From Candidatus Angelobacter sp. Gp1-AA117 (GTDB taxonomy: Bacteria; Acidobacteriota; Terriglobia; Terriglobales; Acidobacteriaceae): DNA of 64,000 nucleotides. This document shows, one piece after another, positions 1 through 7,122 of the stretch. Position numbers and translations under genes: made by a program. Where the stretch lies: positions 1-64,000 of the forward strand of contig QHVI01000022.1 of assembly GCA_003223515.1 (NCBI GenBank), in the 5' to 3' direction. Every line of letters starts with the position of its first letter. Within the stretch, counting starts at the first letter, position 1. The notes under the pieces are model-generated. The model ran no database searches and was not told the origin of the DNA. It worked only from the letters and a program-made list of their open reading frames with translations.

Positions 1-1
1 C

Positions 2-106
2 TTAATCACCTTGCTTAGAAAAGAGATGGTGGAACACCCGGAACTCCTTCGTCCGCTGGGCATTGAGCTTACAGATCGCTCCCTAGCCGCTGCCGCAGCG
101 GCCTAA
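2..106 (+). CDS. 3' end of an unidentified protein (partial)
   Basis: An open frame enters from the left edge and ends at TAA 104-106, giving 34 visible residues that end in an alanine-rich run after LGIELTDRSL. A strong hairpin follows 16 bases later, which is consistent with a gene end. Too little is visible to name a family. It could be a chance frame, so confidence is modest. Confidence 0.4.
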   Translation, partial: LITLLRKEMVEHPELLRPLGIELTDRSLAAAAAA

Positions 107-121
107 AAATGTAGAAACTCC

Positions 122-146
122 AGAGACGGTGCTGAGCACCGTCTCT
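122..146 (+). terminator. perfect hairpin after the first gene
   Basis: An 11-bp perfect stem (AGAGACGGTGC / GCACCGTCTCT) with a 3-base loop lies 16 bases after the stop at 104-106. No T-run follows on the + strand, so it may be a weak terminator or a palindromic repeat. Confidence 0.4.
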
Positions 147-195
147 ACGGCAATCATTCCTTTACGCTTTCTGAAAGAAACTCACAGGCCAGGGC

Positions 196-385
196 GGCTG
201 ATGTCACTTACTTTGCACATTCGAGCATGAATTTAAAACAATTTTCGCACGGGCGGGCAGCAGCGGGGCAGATTCCTCCGCCCTACTCACGCGCTGAAGA
301 AAACGCGCGTGAGCTTAACGGGCGTTCGGAATGACATCTCTCATTGGGATACAGCATGGTGTCCCTAAAGTAAGTGACATTAGCC
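196..385. repeat. 190-bp MITE-like element with 19-bp inverted ends
   Basis: The ends at 196-214 (GGCTGATGTCACTTACTTT) and 367-385 (AAAGTAAGTGACATTAGCC) are inverted copies with one mismatch in 19. The interior is non-coding and contains a 9-bp hairpin (CTCACGCGC / GCGCGTGAG) near 286-313. No target-site duplication was confirmed. This element occupies most of the otherwise gene-free stretch 107-521. Confidence 0.6.
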
Positions 386-447
386 GAGGGCGGCTGCGCT
401 CCATAAAGATCTTCGTTTTGGTTGCGGCTCTGCCGCGCTGTGGTTAA
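386..447. repeat. dispersed repeat, CGGCTGCGCTCCATAAAG type
   Basis: About 60 bases closely match 3331-3390: both run from GGGCGGCTGCGCTCCATAAA through a TTGGTTGCGGCT segment to CTGTGGTTAA. Both copies are intergenic. Related TGGCTTCGCTACGCTG wording recurs near 460, 35554 and in the 53.3-kb array. Confidence 0.6.
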
Positions 448-521
448 GAGGATTTGGTTGTGGCTTCGCTACGCTGGGGTAAATCCGGAGGTCACGTCTG
501 CTCGGATTGCAATCGCCTGAC

Positions 522-1352
522 TCACAAGAGTTTTTTCGGCAACAGATACGTAAAGCCCGCGAATACCTCCCAGCGTGTGCTGGTGCTGTTCAGGCCGCGA
601 TTGAACCCCGCGTCAAACACCAGGTTGGGTTTCATACTCCACGAAGGCGCAAACAACAGCCCGGTCGTGTTAGAGCGCAGGAATGGCTGGATAAAGTGCC
701 AGATCTCGCCTCCAAGCTGGAACTTATGGGGCAGCGGATGCGAGATGGAAAGCGTCTGCCCGAATTGTCCGCGATGCACCGCATCTTCAATCTGCTCGTT
801 GAAAATGTAATTGTTGTCGATGTGAAATCCAGCCAGGTTGGCGCTGAGCAGAAAAATCGCTGACTGGCGGTTCGATCCGATATCGATGTCCGGAGCGGTG
901 CCTGAGTAGACCCGGCGAAAATAGCTTACGGAAACAGTCGGCTTGTGCTCGCCTCCATCGATGAGCATGGCCTGGAGCCCAGCCAAGACATCTCCGGCAT
1001 CCCGGCTGTTTTGCGGGCCGGTATCGGTGAATGCCCAGGGTTCGCTGATCAGGATGAATTGCAGCCGCTTCAGCGGAGCAAACTTGATGACTTCATTGAA
1101 GCTGGTCTGGTTGGCGAATTCAGGGGATTTCTCCGCCACCAGCACGCCGGTTTCAAACTGCAGATAACCTACCGGGGTCAGCGTTGCCGGTGTAGAGACG
1201 GTTGGCCGTGCTGGATTGGCCTCAACTTCATCTTTATTTTGGGCCCAAAGCGCAACCGGCACAACAAGCGGTAAGACGATCCATAAAGGAATGCGGCGCA
1301 ACCGGGAATCCTCTTTTTTGAAGATAGGCAAGAGAGTCTCTCTGCCATCCAT
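522..1352 (-). CDS. putative exported outer-membrane beta-barrel protein
   Basis: About 276 residues. The N-terminus has an arginine pair followed by a hydrophobic stretch (IPLWIVLPLVVPVALWAQ), which looks like a signal peptide cut after ALWAQ. The rest alternates aromatic and polar residues (LQFETGVLVAE, HKFQLGGEIWHF, WEVFAGFTYLLP), as expected of barrel strands, and resembles the transporter-like barrels grouped with MetA-pathway phenol-degradation proteins. The ATG at 1350-1352 is chosen. An upstream TTG at 1436 would start inside a dispersed repeat and put 28 residues before the signal peptide. It is a single gene with a repeat upstream. Function is inferred from architecture only. Confidence 0.6.
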   Translation of the reverse strand: MDGRETLLPIFKKEDSRLRRIPLWIVLPLVVPVALWAQNKDEVEANPARPTVSTPATLTPVGYLQFETGVLVAEKSPEFANQTSFNEVIKFAPLKRLQFILISEPWAFTDTGPQNSRDAGDVLAGLQAMLIDGGEHKPTVSVSYFRRVYSGTAPDIDIGSNRQSAIFLLSANLAGFHIDNNYIFNEQIEDAVHRGQFGQTLSISHPLPHKFQLGGEIWHFIQPFLRSNTTGLLFAPSWSMKPNLVFDAGFNRGLNSTSTRWEVFAGFTYLLPKKLL

Positions 1353-1428
1353 GTTAACTGGAAAATAAGCAGATTGTTCCTGGAGCGGAACAAAGGAAGC
1401 TACTATCGAAACGAGTTCAGGTTCAGTA

Positions 1429-1600
1429 CCTTGCAAGCATCATGGGTACGCTTTCAATAATTCCGTGAGAACACCTTGTAACAGCATGGTGGAGCAGACA
1501 TCCTCGGGGTTCCTCCACTCCGTCCTCCCTCCTACGTCGGTCGGATTGCGGTCGGAATGACAAGGGGGTGAGTGAATTCCCTACACCTCAACCTAAAATG
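1429..1600. repeat. dispersed repeat family A, copy 1 (long form)
   Basis: The segment 1491-1600 (from GGAGCAGACATCCTCGG to CTCAACCTAAAATG) recurs almost unchanged at 4274-4383 and 17079-17188. The flank 1429-1490 (CCTTGCAAGCATCATG through CACCTTGTAA) is shared with 17018-17079 only. The copy is intergenic with no coding potential and fills the gap before the cupredoxin gene. Confidence 0.8.
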
Positions 1601-1631
1601 ATCCCTCGCTCCGCTCGGGATTAAGAGCTTT

Positions 1632-2501
1632 TTACCGTCCAAACACCATCGCCCCACCTAAACTTCCCTGATAGATCAGCGCCAAGACAACAATGCCGGT
1701 GAATATCAAGTACCCGATTGTGGGCACGCCACCTTGTTTCTGAATGCGCCAGCGCCACATAGCCAGCAACGCGAACACCACCACCAGGGAAGTCCCAAGC
1801 CATTGATGAACTGTAATCAGGTTTGGAGGCAGCGCTCCCGCAGCCTGGCTCTTCCACCACCATCCTGCAAGGCCGGTCAAAGGAGTAATGATGGCGGCAT
1901 AGAGCACCATCCATGCTGCTGCGGAATGCAGAGGTGGGCGTTTGAGCAAGCGCCCCAGCAGATCACTCAACAACGCGAGTGGCAGCAAGGCCGCTGTGAA
2001 GTTGACCAGTATGGGATGGAGTTCCTGCGGTGAACGCGGCGGTGTGAGACCCGGCAGCCTGAAGCCTGTGTTGCCCTTGCCCGGTTCCGGCTGTGTGCCG
2101 CTGACCGCAATTAGCTTGGCGATCATGTTAGGGTGCGGACGGCAATGATACTCCAGCGTTCCGGCATTCTTGATGGTCATCTTCCAGGTGCTACCGGGCT
2201 GAATCAAGCCGGAATCGAAGCTTCCATCATTGGCGGTGACGGTATGCGCAACAATGTCTTCATTCTTCCACTCAACCGTTTCGCCTGGATGCACCGTGAG
2301 TTCCGCCGGCTGGAAGCTGATGGCTTTCATGACCACCTGAGCTTCTGCCGTACTTGCTGCAACCGGCTGCACGCCGGAGCTCTGCAGTACCAACAGATTA
2401 AGGCTCGGGCGTGAGTGTGCGGCAGTGACGCTCACCGCGCTGAACAGCAGAAGAATTGCCAGTCGCTGCCGCATAATCCACCCACGCATAAGCCGTTTCA
2501 T
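1632..2501 (-). CDS. cupredoxin domain fused to a DUF2231-like membrane domain
   Basis: A 289-aa protein. It has an N-terminal signal segment (about residues 10-28), then a plastocyanin-like domain at about 55-132 with copper-ligand-style motifs: FQPAELTVHPGETVEWKN, VAHTV, YHCRPHPNM. The C-terminal half (about 160-289) has four hydrophobic helices starting at LHPILVNFTAALLPLALL, typical of DUF2231 membrane proteins. It probably binds copper outside the membrane while the helices anchor it and perhaps pass electrons. It lies 8 bases downstream of the DUF4142 gene, so the two are likely co-transcribed. The fusion is visible; the redox role is inferred. Confidence 0.75.
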   Translation of the reverse strand: MKRLMRGWIMRQRLAILLLFSAVSVTAAHSRPSLNLLVLQSSGVQPVAASTAEAQVVMKAISFQPAELTVHPGETVEWKNEDIVAHTVTANDGSFDSGLIQPGSTWKMTIKNAGTLEYHCRPHPNMIAKLIAVSGTQPEPGKGNTGFRLPGLTPPRSPQELHPILVNFTAALLPLALLSDLLGRLLKRPPLHSAAAWMVLYAAIITPLTGLAGWWWKSQAAGALPPNLITVHQWLGTSLVVVFALLAMWRWRIQKQGGVPTIGYLIFTGIVVLALIYQGSLGGAMVFGR

Positions 2502-2509
2502 AGTTCGTG

Positions 2510-3073
2510 CTACTTTCCTGAGCTTCCGCCCATGGAGGACTGCAACTGCTGCGCGTGCTGAAGGTGGCCCTGGAGCAGTGGAGCCGCGCCCTGCAGTGCC
2601 GATTTCAACTCAGCATTCTGAGCACTGGGGATAAGCACCTTACCGGCAGCGTCGAGCACCTGCTGGTGATACGCTACCTCATGGTTGATGTATTCGGTAT
2701 CAAAGGCCTTGCCGCTCAGCCCGCGCAGCTTCTTCATCTCCGCCGCCGCATCGGTCTTGAGTGACTTGCTGGTGGCGCTGTCTTCCGGTTTCACCTTGAG
2801 CTTCTTGCCCAAGTCATTGACTGACTTCTGCAAGTTCATGTGATCGTCGATCATCTGCTGCGCAAACTGCTTGACCTGATCATTTTTGGTCTTCTTCAAC
2901 GCCAGCTTGGCGGCATCGATATCAATCTGATCGGCAGCCGTGACTACGCCCACGATCTGCGGATCAGAGGGCGCTGCTCCCCCGCCGCTCTGCGCAAACG
3001 CACAAGGCGCAATCAACAGCGATGCCATGGTTCCTATTGCTAAAAGTCTCTTCATCTTCATCTTCATCTTCAT
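2510..3073 (-). CDS. DUF4142 exported protein
   Basis: About 187 aa. The N-terminus is a repeated Met-Lys run followed by a signal peptide ending ALLIAPCAFAQ-like, then a helical DUF4142 domain (DPQIVGVVTAADQIDIDAAKLALKK, FAQQMIDDHMNLQKSVNDL, HEVAYHQQVLDAA). This ferritin-like four-helix family is periplasmic or outer-membrane associated and has no firmly assigned reaction. The ATG at 3071-3073 is chosen because GAGAGGCAGG lies just upstream and the signal peptide begins there; an upstream start at 3130 would add 19 unlikely residues. It heads a two-gene unit with the cupredoxin fusion. Confidence 0.8.
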   Translation of the reverse strand: MKMKMKMKRLLAIGTMASLLIAPCAFAQSGGGAAPSDPQIVGVVTAADQIDIDAAKLALKKTKNDQVKQFAQQMIDDHMNLQKSVNDLGKKLKVKPEDSATSKSLKTDAAAEMKKLRGLSGKAFDTEYINHEVAYHQQVLDAAGKVLIPSAQNAELKSALQGAAPLLQGHLQHAQQLQSSMGGSSGK

Positions 3074-3250
3074 GTACCTGCCTCTCTTGGTGTAAGTAAT
3101 GCTCGTAAACAGTACGTAAGAGCAGTCCAACTGGATTTCCCGGATTGAACTGAATACGCATAACCTATTCGAATGAGTCAGCAGGGGGATGGTTGGTTAC
3201 AAGATGGAGCACTGCACAATCGTTCTTTATTACACATAACCTTCTTTCGC

Positions 3251-3390
3251 CACCTTTGCGCCCTTAGCGTCCTTTGCATTGCTATTCATCAAATTCTTCT
3301 CGTCTCGCGAAGATTTATCCCCGCAGCCGGGGGCGGCTGCGCTCCATAAAGGTCTTCGGTTTGGTTGCGGCTCGGCTGCGCTGTGGTTAA
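3251..3390. repeat. two dispersed intergenic repeats
   Basis: 3251-3280 carries the CACCTTTGCGCCCTTAGCG type, also found at 7015-7040 and 53785-53810. 3331-3390 is the second copy of the CGGCTGCGCTCCATAAAG repeat seen at 386-447. Together they fill most of the 335-base gap between the divergent DUF4142 and SirB1 genes. No other gene is seen there. Confidence 0.6.
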
Positions 3391-3408
3391 ATCGGCTAAA
3401 ATCTATGC

Positions 3409-4266
3409 ATGGGCCCCAGAAGTTGCAGTCCTGAAATCATCCATGCCTTTACCGGATTCGTTCGTTCTGAAATCGCCGACGAGCGCCTCGATAGCCTGCG
3501 GGCAGCCCTGACCTTTGCCCGCATCGAATATCCGCAGCTTGATATTGAGGCGTACGTTGAGCGGGTGGAACATCTGGCCGCCCGTGTGGCAGCCAAAGTG
3601 AAGGAACCCGGCGATCCGGCGCAGAGTATCGCCGCTCTCAATGAAGTGCTGTTTCAGGAAGAGATGTTTCGCGGCAACACCGTCGATTACTACAGCCCAC
3701 GCAATTCTTTCCTCAATGATGTACTGGATCGCAAGTTGGGAATTCCCATTACACTGGCTTTGCTCTACCTGGAAGTTGCGCGCCGGGTGGGCTTCCCCTT
3801 GTTTGGTGTAGGCATGCCTGGTTATTTTCTGCTCAAGCACTATGAGGTGAGCGGTCGGCCCATCCTCATTGATGCCTTTGATCGCGGCGCAATTGTTACC
3901 GAGGAAGATTGCCAGAAGAAGCTCAACCGCATGTATTCCGGCCAGCTTGTGCTGCAGCCGGAATTCCTCATGCCGGTCACCCGGCGGCAGATGCTCACCC
4001 GCATGCTCAATAACCTGAAGACCATCTATCTCTCGCAGCGAAATTTCCGCAGGGCGGTGCAGATCGTGGACCTGGTGCTGGTGATTTATCCCCGCTCGCC
4101 TGAAGACGTGAAGCAGCGGGCGGTGCTGCGCTACAACGTCGATGATCTCAGCGGCGCGCTCAAAGATTTTGAAGATTATGTGAAGATGTCGCCAGACGCC
4201 TCAGATACCGAAGAGATTCGCCAGACCGCTCTTTCCCTCCGCCGCTCCATGGCCATGATGAACTAG
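3409..4266 (+). CDS. SirB1-family transglutaminase-like/TPR protein
   Basis: A 285-aa protein. Residues about 30-180 match the SirB1 (transglutaminase-like fold) pattern: LNEVLFQEEMFRGNTVDYYSPRNSFLNDVL, then RKLGIPITLALLYLEVARRVGFPLFGVGMPGYFLLKH. The C-terminal ~100 residues form TPR-like helices (LNNLKTIYLSQRNFRRAVQIVDLVL, RAVLRYNVDDLSGALKDFEDYVKM). The family lies near core genes in many bacteria, but its substrate is not established. It stands alone, 7 bases before a family A repeat. Confidence 0.85.
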   Translation: MGPRSCSPEIIHAFTGFVRSEIADERLDSLRAALTFARIEYPQLDIEAYVERVEHLAARVAAKVKEPGDPAQSIAALNEVLFQEEMFRGNTVDYYSPRNSFLNDVLDRKLGIPITLALLYLEVARRVGFPLFGVGMPGYFLLKHYEVSGRPILIDAFDRGAIVTEEDCQKKLNRMYSGQLVLQPEFLMPVTRRQMLTRMLNNLKTIYLSQRNFRRAVQIVDLVLVIYPRSPEDVKQRAVLRYNVDDLSGALKDFEDYVKMSPDASDTEEIRQTALSLRRSMAMMN

Positions 4267-4273
4267 CCGGATT

Positions 4274-4383
4274 GGAGCAGACATCCTCGGGGTTCCTCCA
4301 CTCCGTCCTCCCTCCTACGTCGGTCGGACTGCGGTCGGAATGACAAGGGGGCGAGTGAATTCCCTACACCTCAACCTAAAATG
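4274..4383. repeat. dispersed repeat family A, copy 2 (short form)
   Basis: 110 bases nearly identical to 1491-1600 and 17079-17188, including the TACGTCGGTCGGACTGCGGT core. It begins 7 bases after the SirB1 stop and lies between convergent genes. The upstream flank present in copies 1 and 3 is absent. Confidence 0.85.
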
Positions 4384-4399
4384 CTCTAGAAGCTCGCCG

Positions 4400-4876
4400 C
4401 TACTCTTTAAACAACTCCACCTGTTGCGCATCTTCTGCGCGCTTCCTGCGGGTCTGCGCGTGTCCAATCACCGCCAGCACGCTGATCTCTTCCAGCGCTG
4501 CCTTGGGAACAAAGATGCGTTGGGTGTTCCCGCGCGTATCCGGAGGAGTAATCAGAAATCCTTCCGGAGCGATCTGGGCCAGATCATTGGGCATCATGCC
4601 TTCCAGCACGTCGTTATCAGTGAACTTCAGCCTCAGCCACAGGCCCTCTGTCCGTGGACGCGTGGTAAAAGTCTTGCGGGTCGGCCCGCCAGGGTCAGAG
4701 AAGTCGCGCACAAAATCCACGCTCTTGACCTCCGTCAGGTCGATCAGCACCACTTTTCCTGAAGGGTTGAGCAGTTCCAGCTTGCCTTCTACAAGAAAAT
4801 TGGCAGGGGCCACGTATCCGCTGAGCGAATCGCGTCCCATCTTTCTCACAATGACTTTCTTGTGGGTTGAAGGCAT
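4400..4876 (-). CDS. conserved hypothetical protein
   Basis: About 158 aa from ATG 4876 (MPSTHKKVIVRKMGRDSLSGY). A TTG at 4951 preceded by AAAGG would add 25 residues. The sequence is soluble and beta-rich: VELLNPSGKV-type strands, LTEVKSVDFVRDF, a GLWLRLKFTDNDVLEGMMPNDL segment, and a lysine/arginine-rich end. No signal peptide, membrane helix or catalytic motif is visible. It resembles conserved acidobacterial hypotheticals; the function is unknown. It is divergent from the cca-type gene. Confidence 0.65.
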   Translation of the reverse strand: MPSTHKKVIVRKMGRDSLSGYVAPANFLVEGKLELLNPSGKVVLIDLTEVKSVDFVRDFSDPGGPTRKTFTTRPRTEGLWLRLKFTDNDVLEGMMPNDLAQIAPEGFLITPPDTRGNTQRIFVPKAALEEISVLAVIGHAQTRRKRAEDAQQVELFKE

Positions 4877-5113
4877 GGCGTAATTGATTCTCGCATGATT
4901 TAAAGGGGTATCAAGGTATGCATCAGGGCTTTCGCAGGGCAGAGTAGCCAAGAAGTTAACCTTTATGATATGGTTTGGAGTTTATACTTGCCCTGCTAGC
5001 GCCGTGTAAGTCTTGTATAACGTGCAACTTACGGGAAACTTGCAAAATTGTCGAAAATTCTGGCCCCCGCCGGGGAGGCGCAGGTCTGTTCTCCTGCGCC
5101 GAGATAAGGTCTG

Positions 5114-6796
5114 ATGGCAGATTTCATCTATCTCATGGAAACCCGGCTCTCGCCGGACCAGCAGCGCGCAGTGGCGCTGGTAACTGAAGTTGCCCGCACT
5201 CATCAGATGAATGTTTATCTGACGGGTGGCGCCGTGCGCGACATCATCAGCGGTTTTACCATTCGCGATCTGGACTTCTCCGTCCAGGGCAACGCTCCCA
5301 AACTGCAAAAGGATTTCGAAAAAGCCGGGGCCGCTATCGAATCGGTCGACGAGCTTACAAAAACCATTATGCTGCTGCTTCCCGGCAATGTGCGCGCCGA
5401 AGTCACCAGCACCCGCTCTGAAGCCTACGAGAAGCCCGGCAAGCCTCCACAGATCACGCCCGGTACGATTTACGACGACATGCGCCGCCGCGACTTCACT
5501 GTCAACGCCATGGCGCTTTCCCTGAATCCCGGTTCCCGCGGCTTGCTTACCGATCCTTTCAACGGGGTTGCCGATATCGAAGCCAAAGTCCTGCGCGTGC
5601 TGCATAACTATGCCTTCTATGAAGAGCCTTCGCGTCTGATTCGCGCCACGCGCCTGACCACCCGTTTTCACTGGGCGCTGGAAGAGCGCACCCAGGCTCG
5701 CTACGATGCGGCCAAAGAAAACAACTATATCGAGAACATTGCTGACCGTCCTAGGGGCCATGAAATTGAACAGCTCGCGCATGAAGATGATCCCATAGCT
5801 GTGCTCAAAATTCTTGAAAAAGAAGGATGGCTCAAGGTTCTGGTGCCGCACCTTTCATGGTCAAAGGTGGATAGCGCCGGACTCACACAGCTCTTCAAGA
5901 CCCGGCAGCAGATGCAGGAACTGGGCATGAATCCCGATGCCAGCCCCATCATCATGCATATGCTCATGCGCAAGCTGGGCGATAAGGAAGTCAGCGCCAT
6001 CCAGAAGCAGATTCCCAACAAAGGATTCGTCGAGCGCTGGCGGAACATCGAAGACGACACCAAAGAATTTGCCAAGCACTTGATGGCTAAAGACCTGGTC
6101 ACACCGTCGCAGAACTGGAAATTCCTGATGCAGAGCCGTCCGGAATTTGTTCTGTATGCGGCCATCACTGCGCGTCCGGCAGCGGTCGAGCAGAAGCTGA
6201 AGAATTTCCTTACCAAGTGGCCGCAGGTACGGCAGAAGCTGCCATTCCCGGAGATGCCGGAAATGCGCATCACGGCCGATCATCCTGAGTACCGCAAGAT
6301 TCTTGATGAAGCTTTCCTGCTGCTGCTCGATGGCAAGCTGCGCAATCACAACGAGATCGTAAAATTCCTGGAGCCATACAAACCGCCGGAGCCTCCACCG
6401 CCACCGGCCCCGGTGCGCCGTGGACGCGCGAAGAAAGAAGCTAAAGAAGCCGCTGCCGGTGCAGGCAATGCCGCTGCCGGCGACCAGCAGCCGAAGAAGC
6501 GTGGACGCAAACCTAAAGCAGCCACTGCTGTCGCCGGTGCCGCTCCCGTGGCACAACCTGCTGCTCCAGCACCCGCGCCCGCGCCGACGAAGGGTGGCAA
6601 AGAAGCTGCGCCCAAAAAAGAAGCAAAAGAAGCAGAAGCAAAAGGCAAAGCGCCTGCAGCACCCGCGAAGCAAACGCCCAAGCCAACTCCAACAAAGCAG
6701 CCCGCTGCCAAGAAAGCAGCACCTGTAAAGAAGGCGAGTAAGCCTGCTCCCAAACCAGCGAAAAAGAAGGCCGCTCCGGTGAAGAAGAAAAAATAG
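5114..6796 (+). CDS. cca: CCA-adding / poly(A) polymerase-type nucleotidyltransferase with basic tail
   Basis: A 560-aa protein. The head domain has GGAVRD at 38-43 and the metal-binding pair in RDLDFSV (D52, D54), then DDMRRRDFTVNAMALSL and the RLIRATRLTTRF helix, all typical of class II tRNA nucleotidyltransferase/poly(A) polymerases, which add CCA to tRNA 3' ends or tail RNA. From about residue 420 to the end it becomes a proline-, alanine- and lysine-rich tail (GRAKKEAKEAAAG, KKRGRKPKAA, PAKKKAAPVKKKK) like histone H1. The enzyme core is shorter than E. coli Cca and lacks an HD domain. An 8-bp hairpin (5077-5100) lies 13 bases before the start. CCA versus poly(A) activity cannot be decided here. 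Confidence 0.85.
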   Translation: MADFIYLMETRLSPDQQRAVALVTEVARTHQMNVYLTGGAVRDIISGFTIRDLDFSVQGNAPKLQKDFEKAGAAIESVDELTKTIMLLLPGNVRAEVTSTRSEAYEKPGKPPQITPGTIYDDMRRRDFTVNAMALSLNPGSRGLLTDPFNGVADIEAKVLRVLHNYAFYEEPSRLIRATRLTTRFHWALEERTQARYDAAKENNYIENIADRPRGHEIEQLAHEDDPIAVLKILEKEGWLKVLVPHLSWSKVDSAGLTQLFKTRQQMQELGMNPDASPIIMHMLMRKLGDKEVSAIQKQIPNKGFVERWRNIEDDTKEFAKHLMAKDLVTPSQNWKFLMQSRPEFVLYAAITARPAAVEQKLKNFLTKWPQVRQKLPFPEMPEMRITADHPEYRKILDEAFLLLLDGKLRNHNEIVKFLEPYKPPEPPPPPAPVRRGRAKKEAKEAAAGAGNAAAGDQQPKKRGRKPKAATAVAGAAPVAQPAAPAPAPAPTKGGKEAAPKKEAKEAEAKGKAPAAPAKQTPKPTPTKQPAAKKAAPVKKASKPAPKPAKKKAAPVKKKK

Positions 6797-6869
6797 CGGA
6801 ATAAAGAAAGACTGCGCTGATTTATCTGAAAGCTTGGCAGTTTTTCCCTAAGAATTAAATACTGCAACT

Positions 6870-6989
6870 CATCTCATAAATGCTGTAGCGGCGTTGCCAC
6901 CACGGCTAAAGCCCTATTTTCATCACGGACTGTAACGCGGGCCTGAAGGCCCGCTCTTCCACCGATTGCTAAAGCGCATTTATGAGATG
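6870..6989. repeat. repeat family B, full copy 1 (120 bp, inverted ends)
   Basis: The ends CATCTCATAAATGC (6870-6883) and GCATTTATGAGATG (6976-6989) are perfect 14-bp inverted repeats. Inside are small hairpins GGCTAAAGCCC and GCGGGCCTGAAGGCCCGC. A 120-bp copy lies at 35681-35800 and a 66-bp deleted copy at 61591-61656. It sits in the 326-base gap between cca and dnaE, which also holds a CACCTTTGCGCCCTTAGCG repeat at 7014-7045. Confidence 0.8.
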
Positions 6990-7122
6990 GCTTTTAAGTA
7001 CTGACTGCTCGTGTCACCTTTGCGCCCTTAGCGTCCTTTGCGGTACATAAAAACGACGATGCCGATTGCTTCTTTTCCACACTCTCCCACAGCTATAATT
7101 AGGAGATAATCAACCCCCGAGA

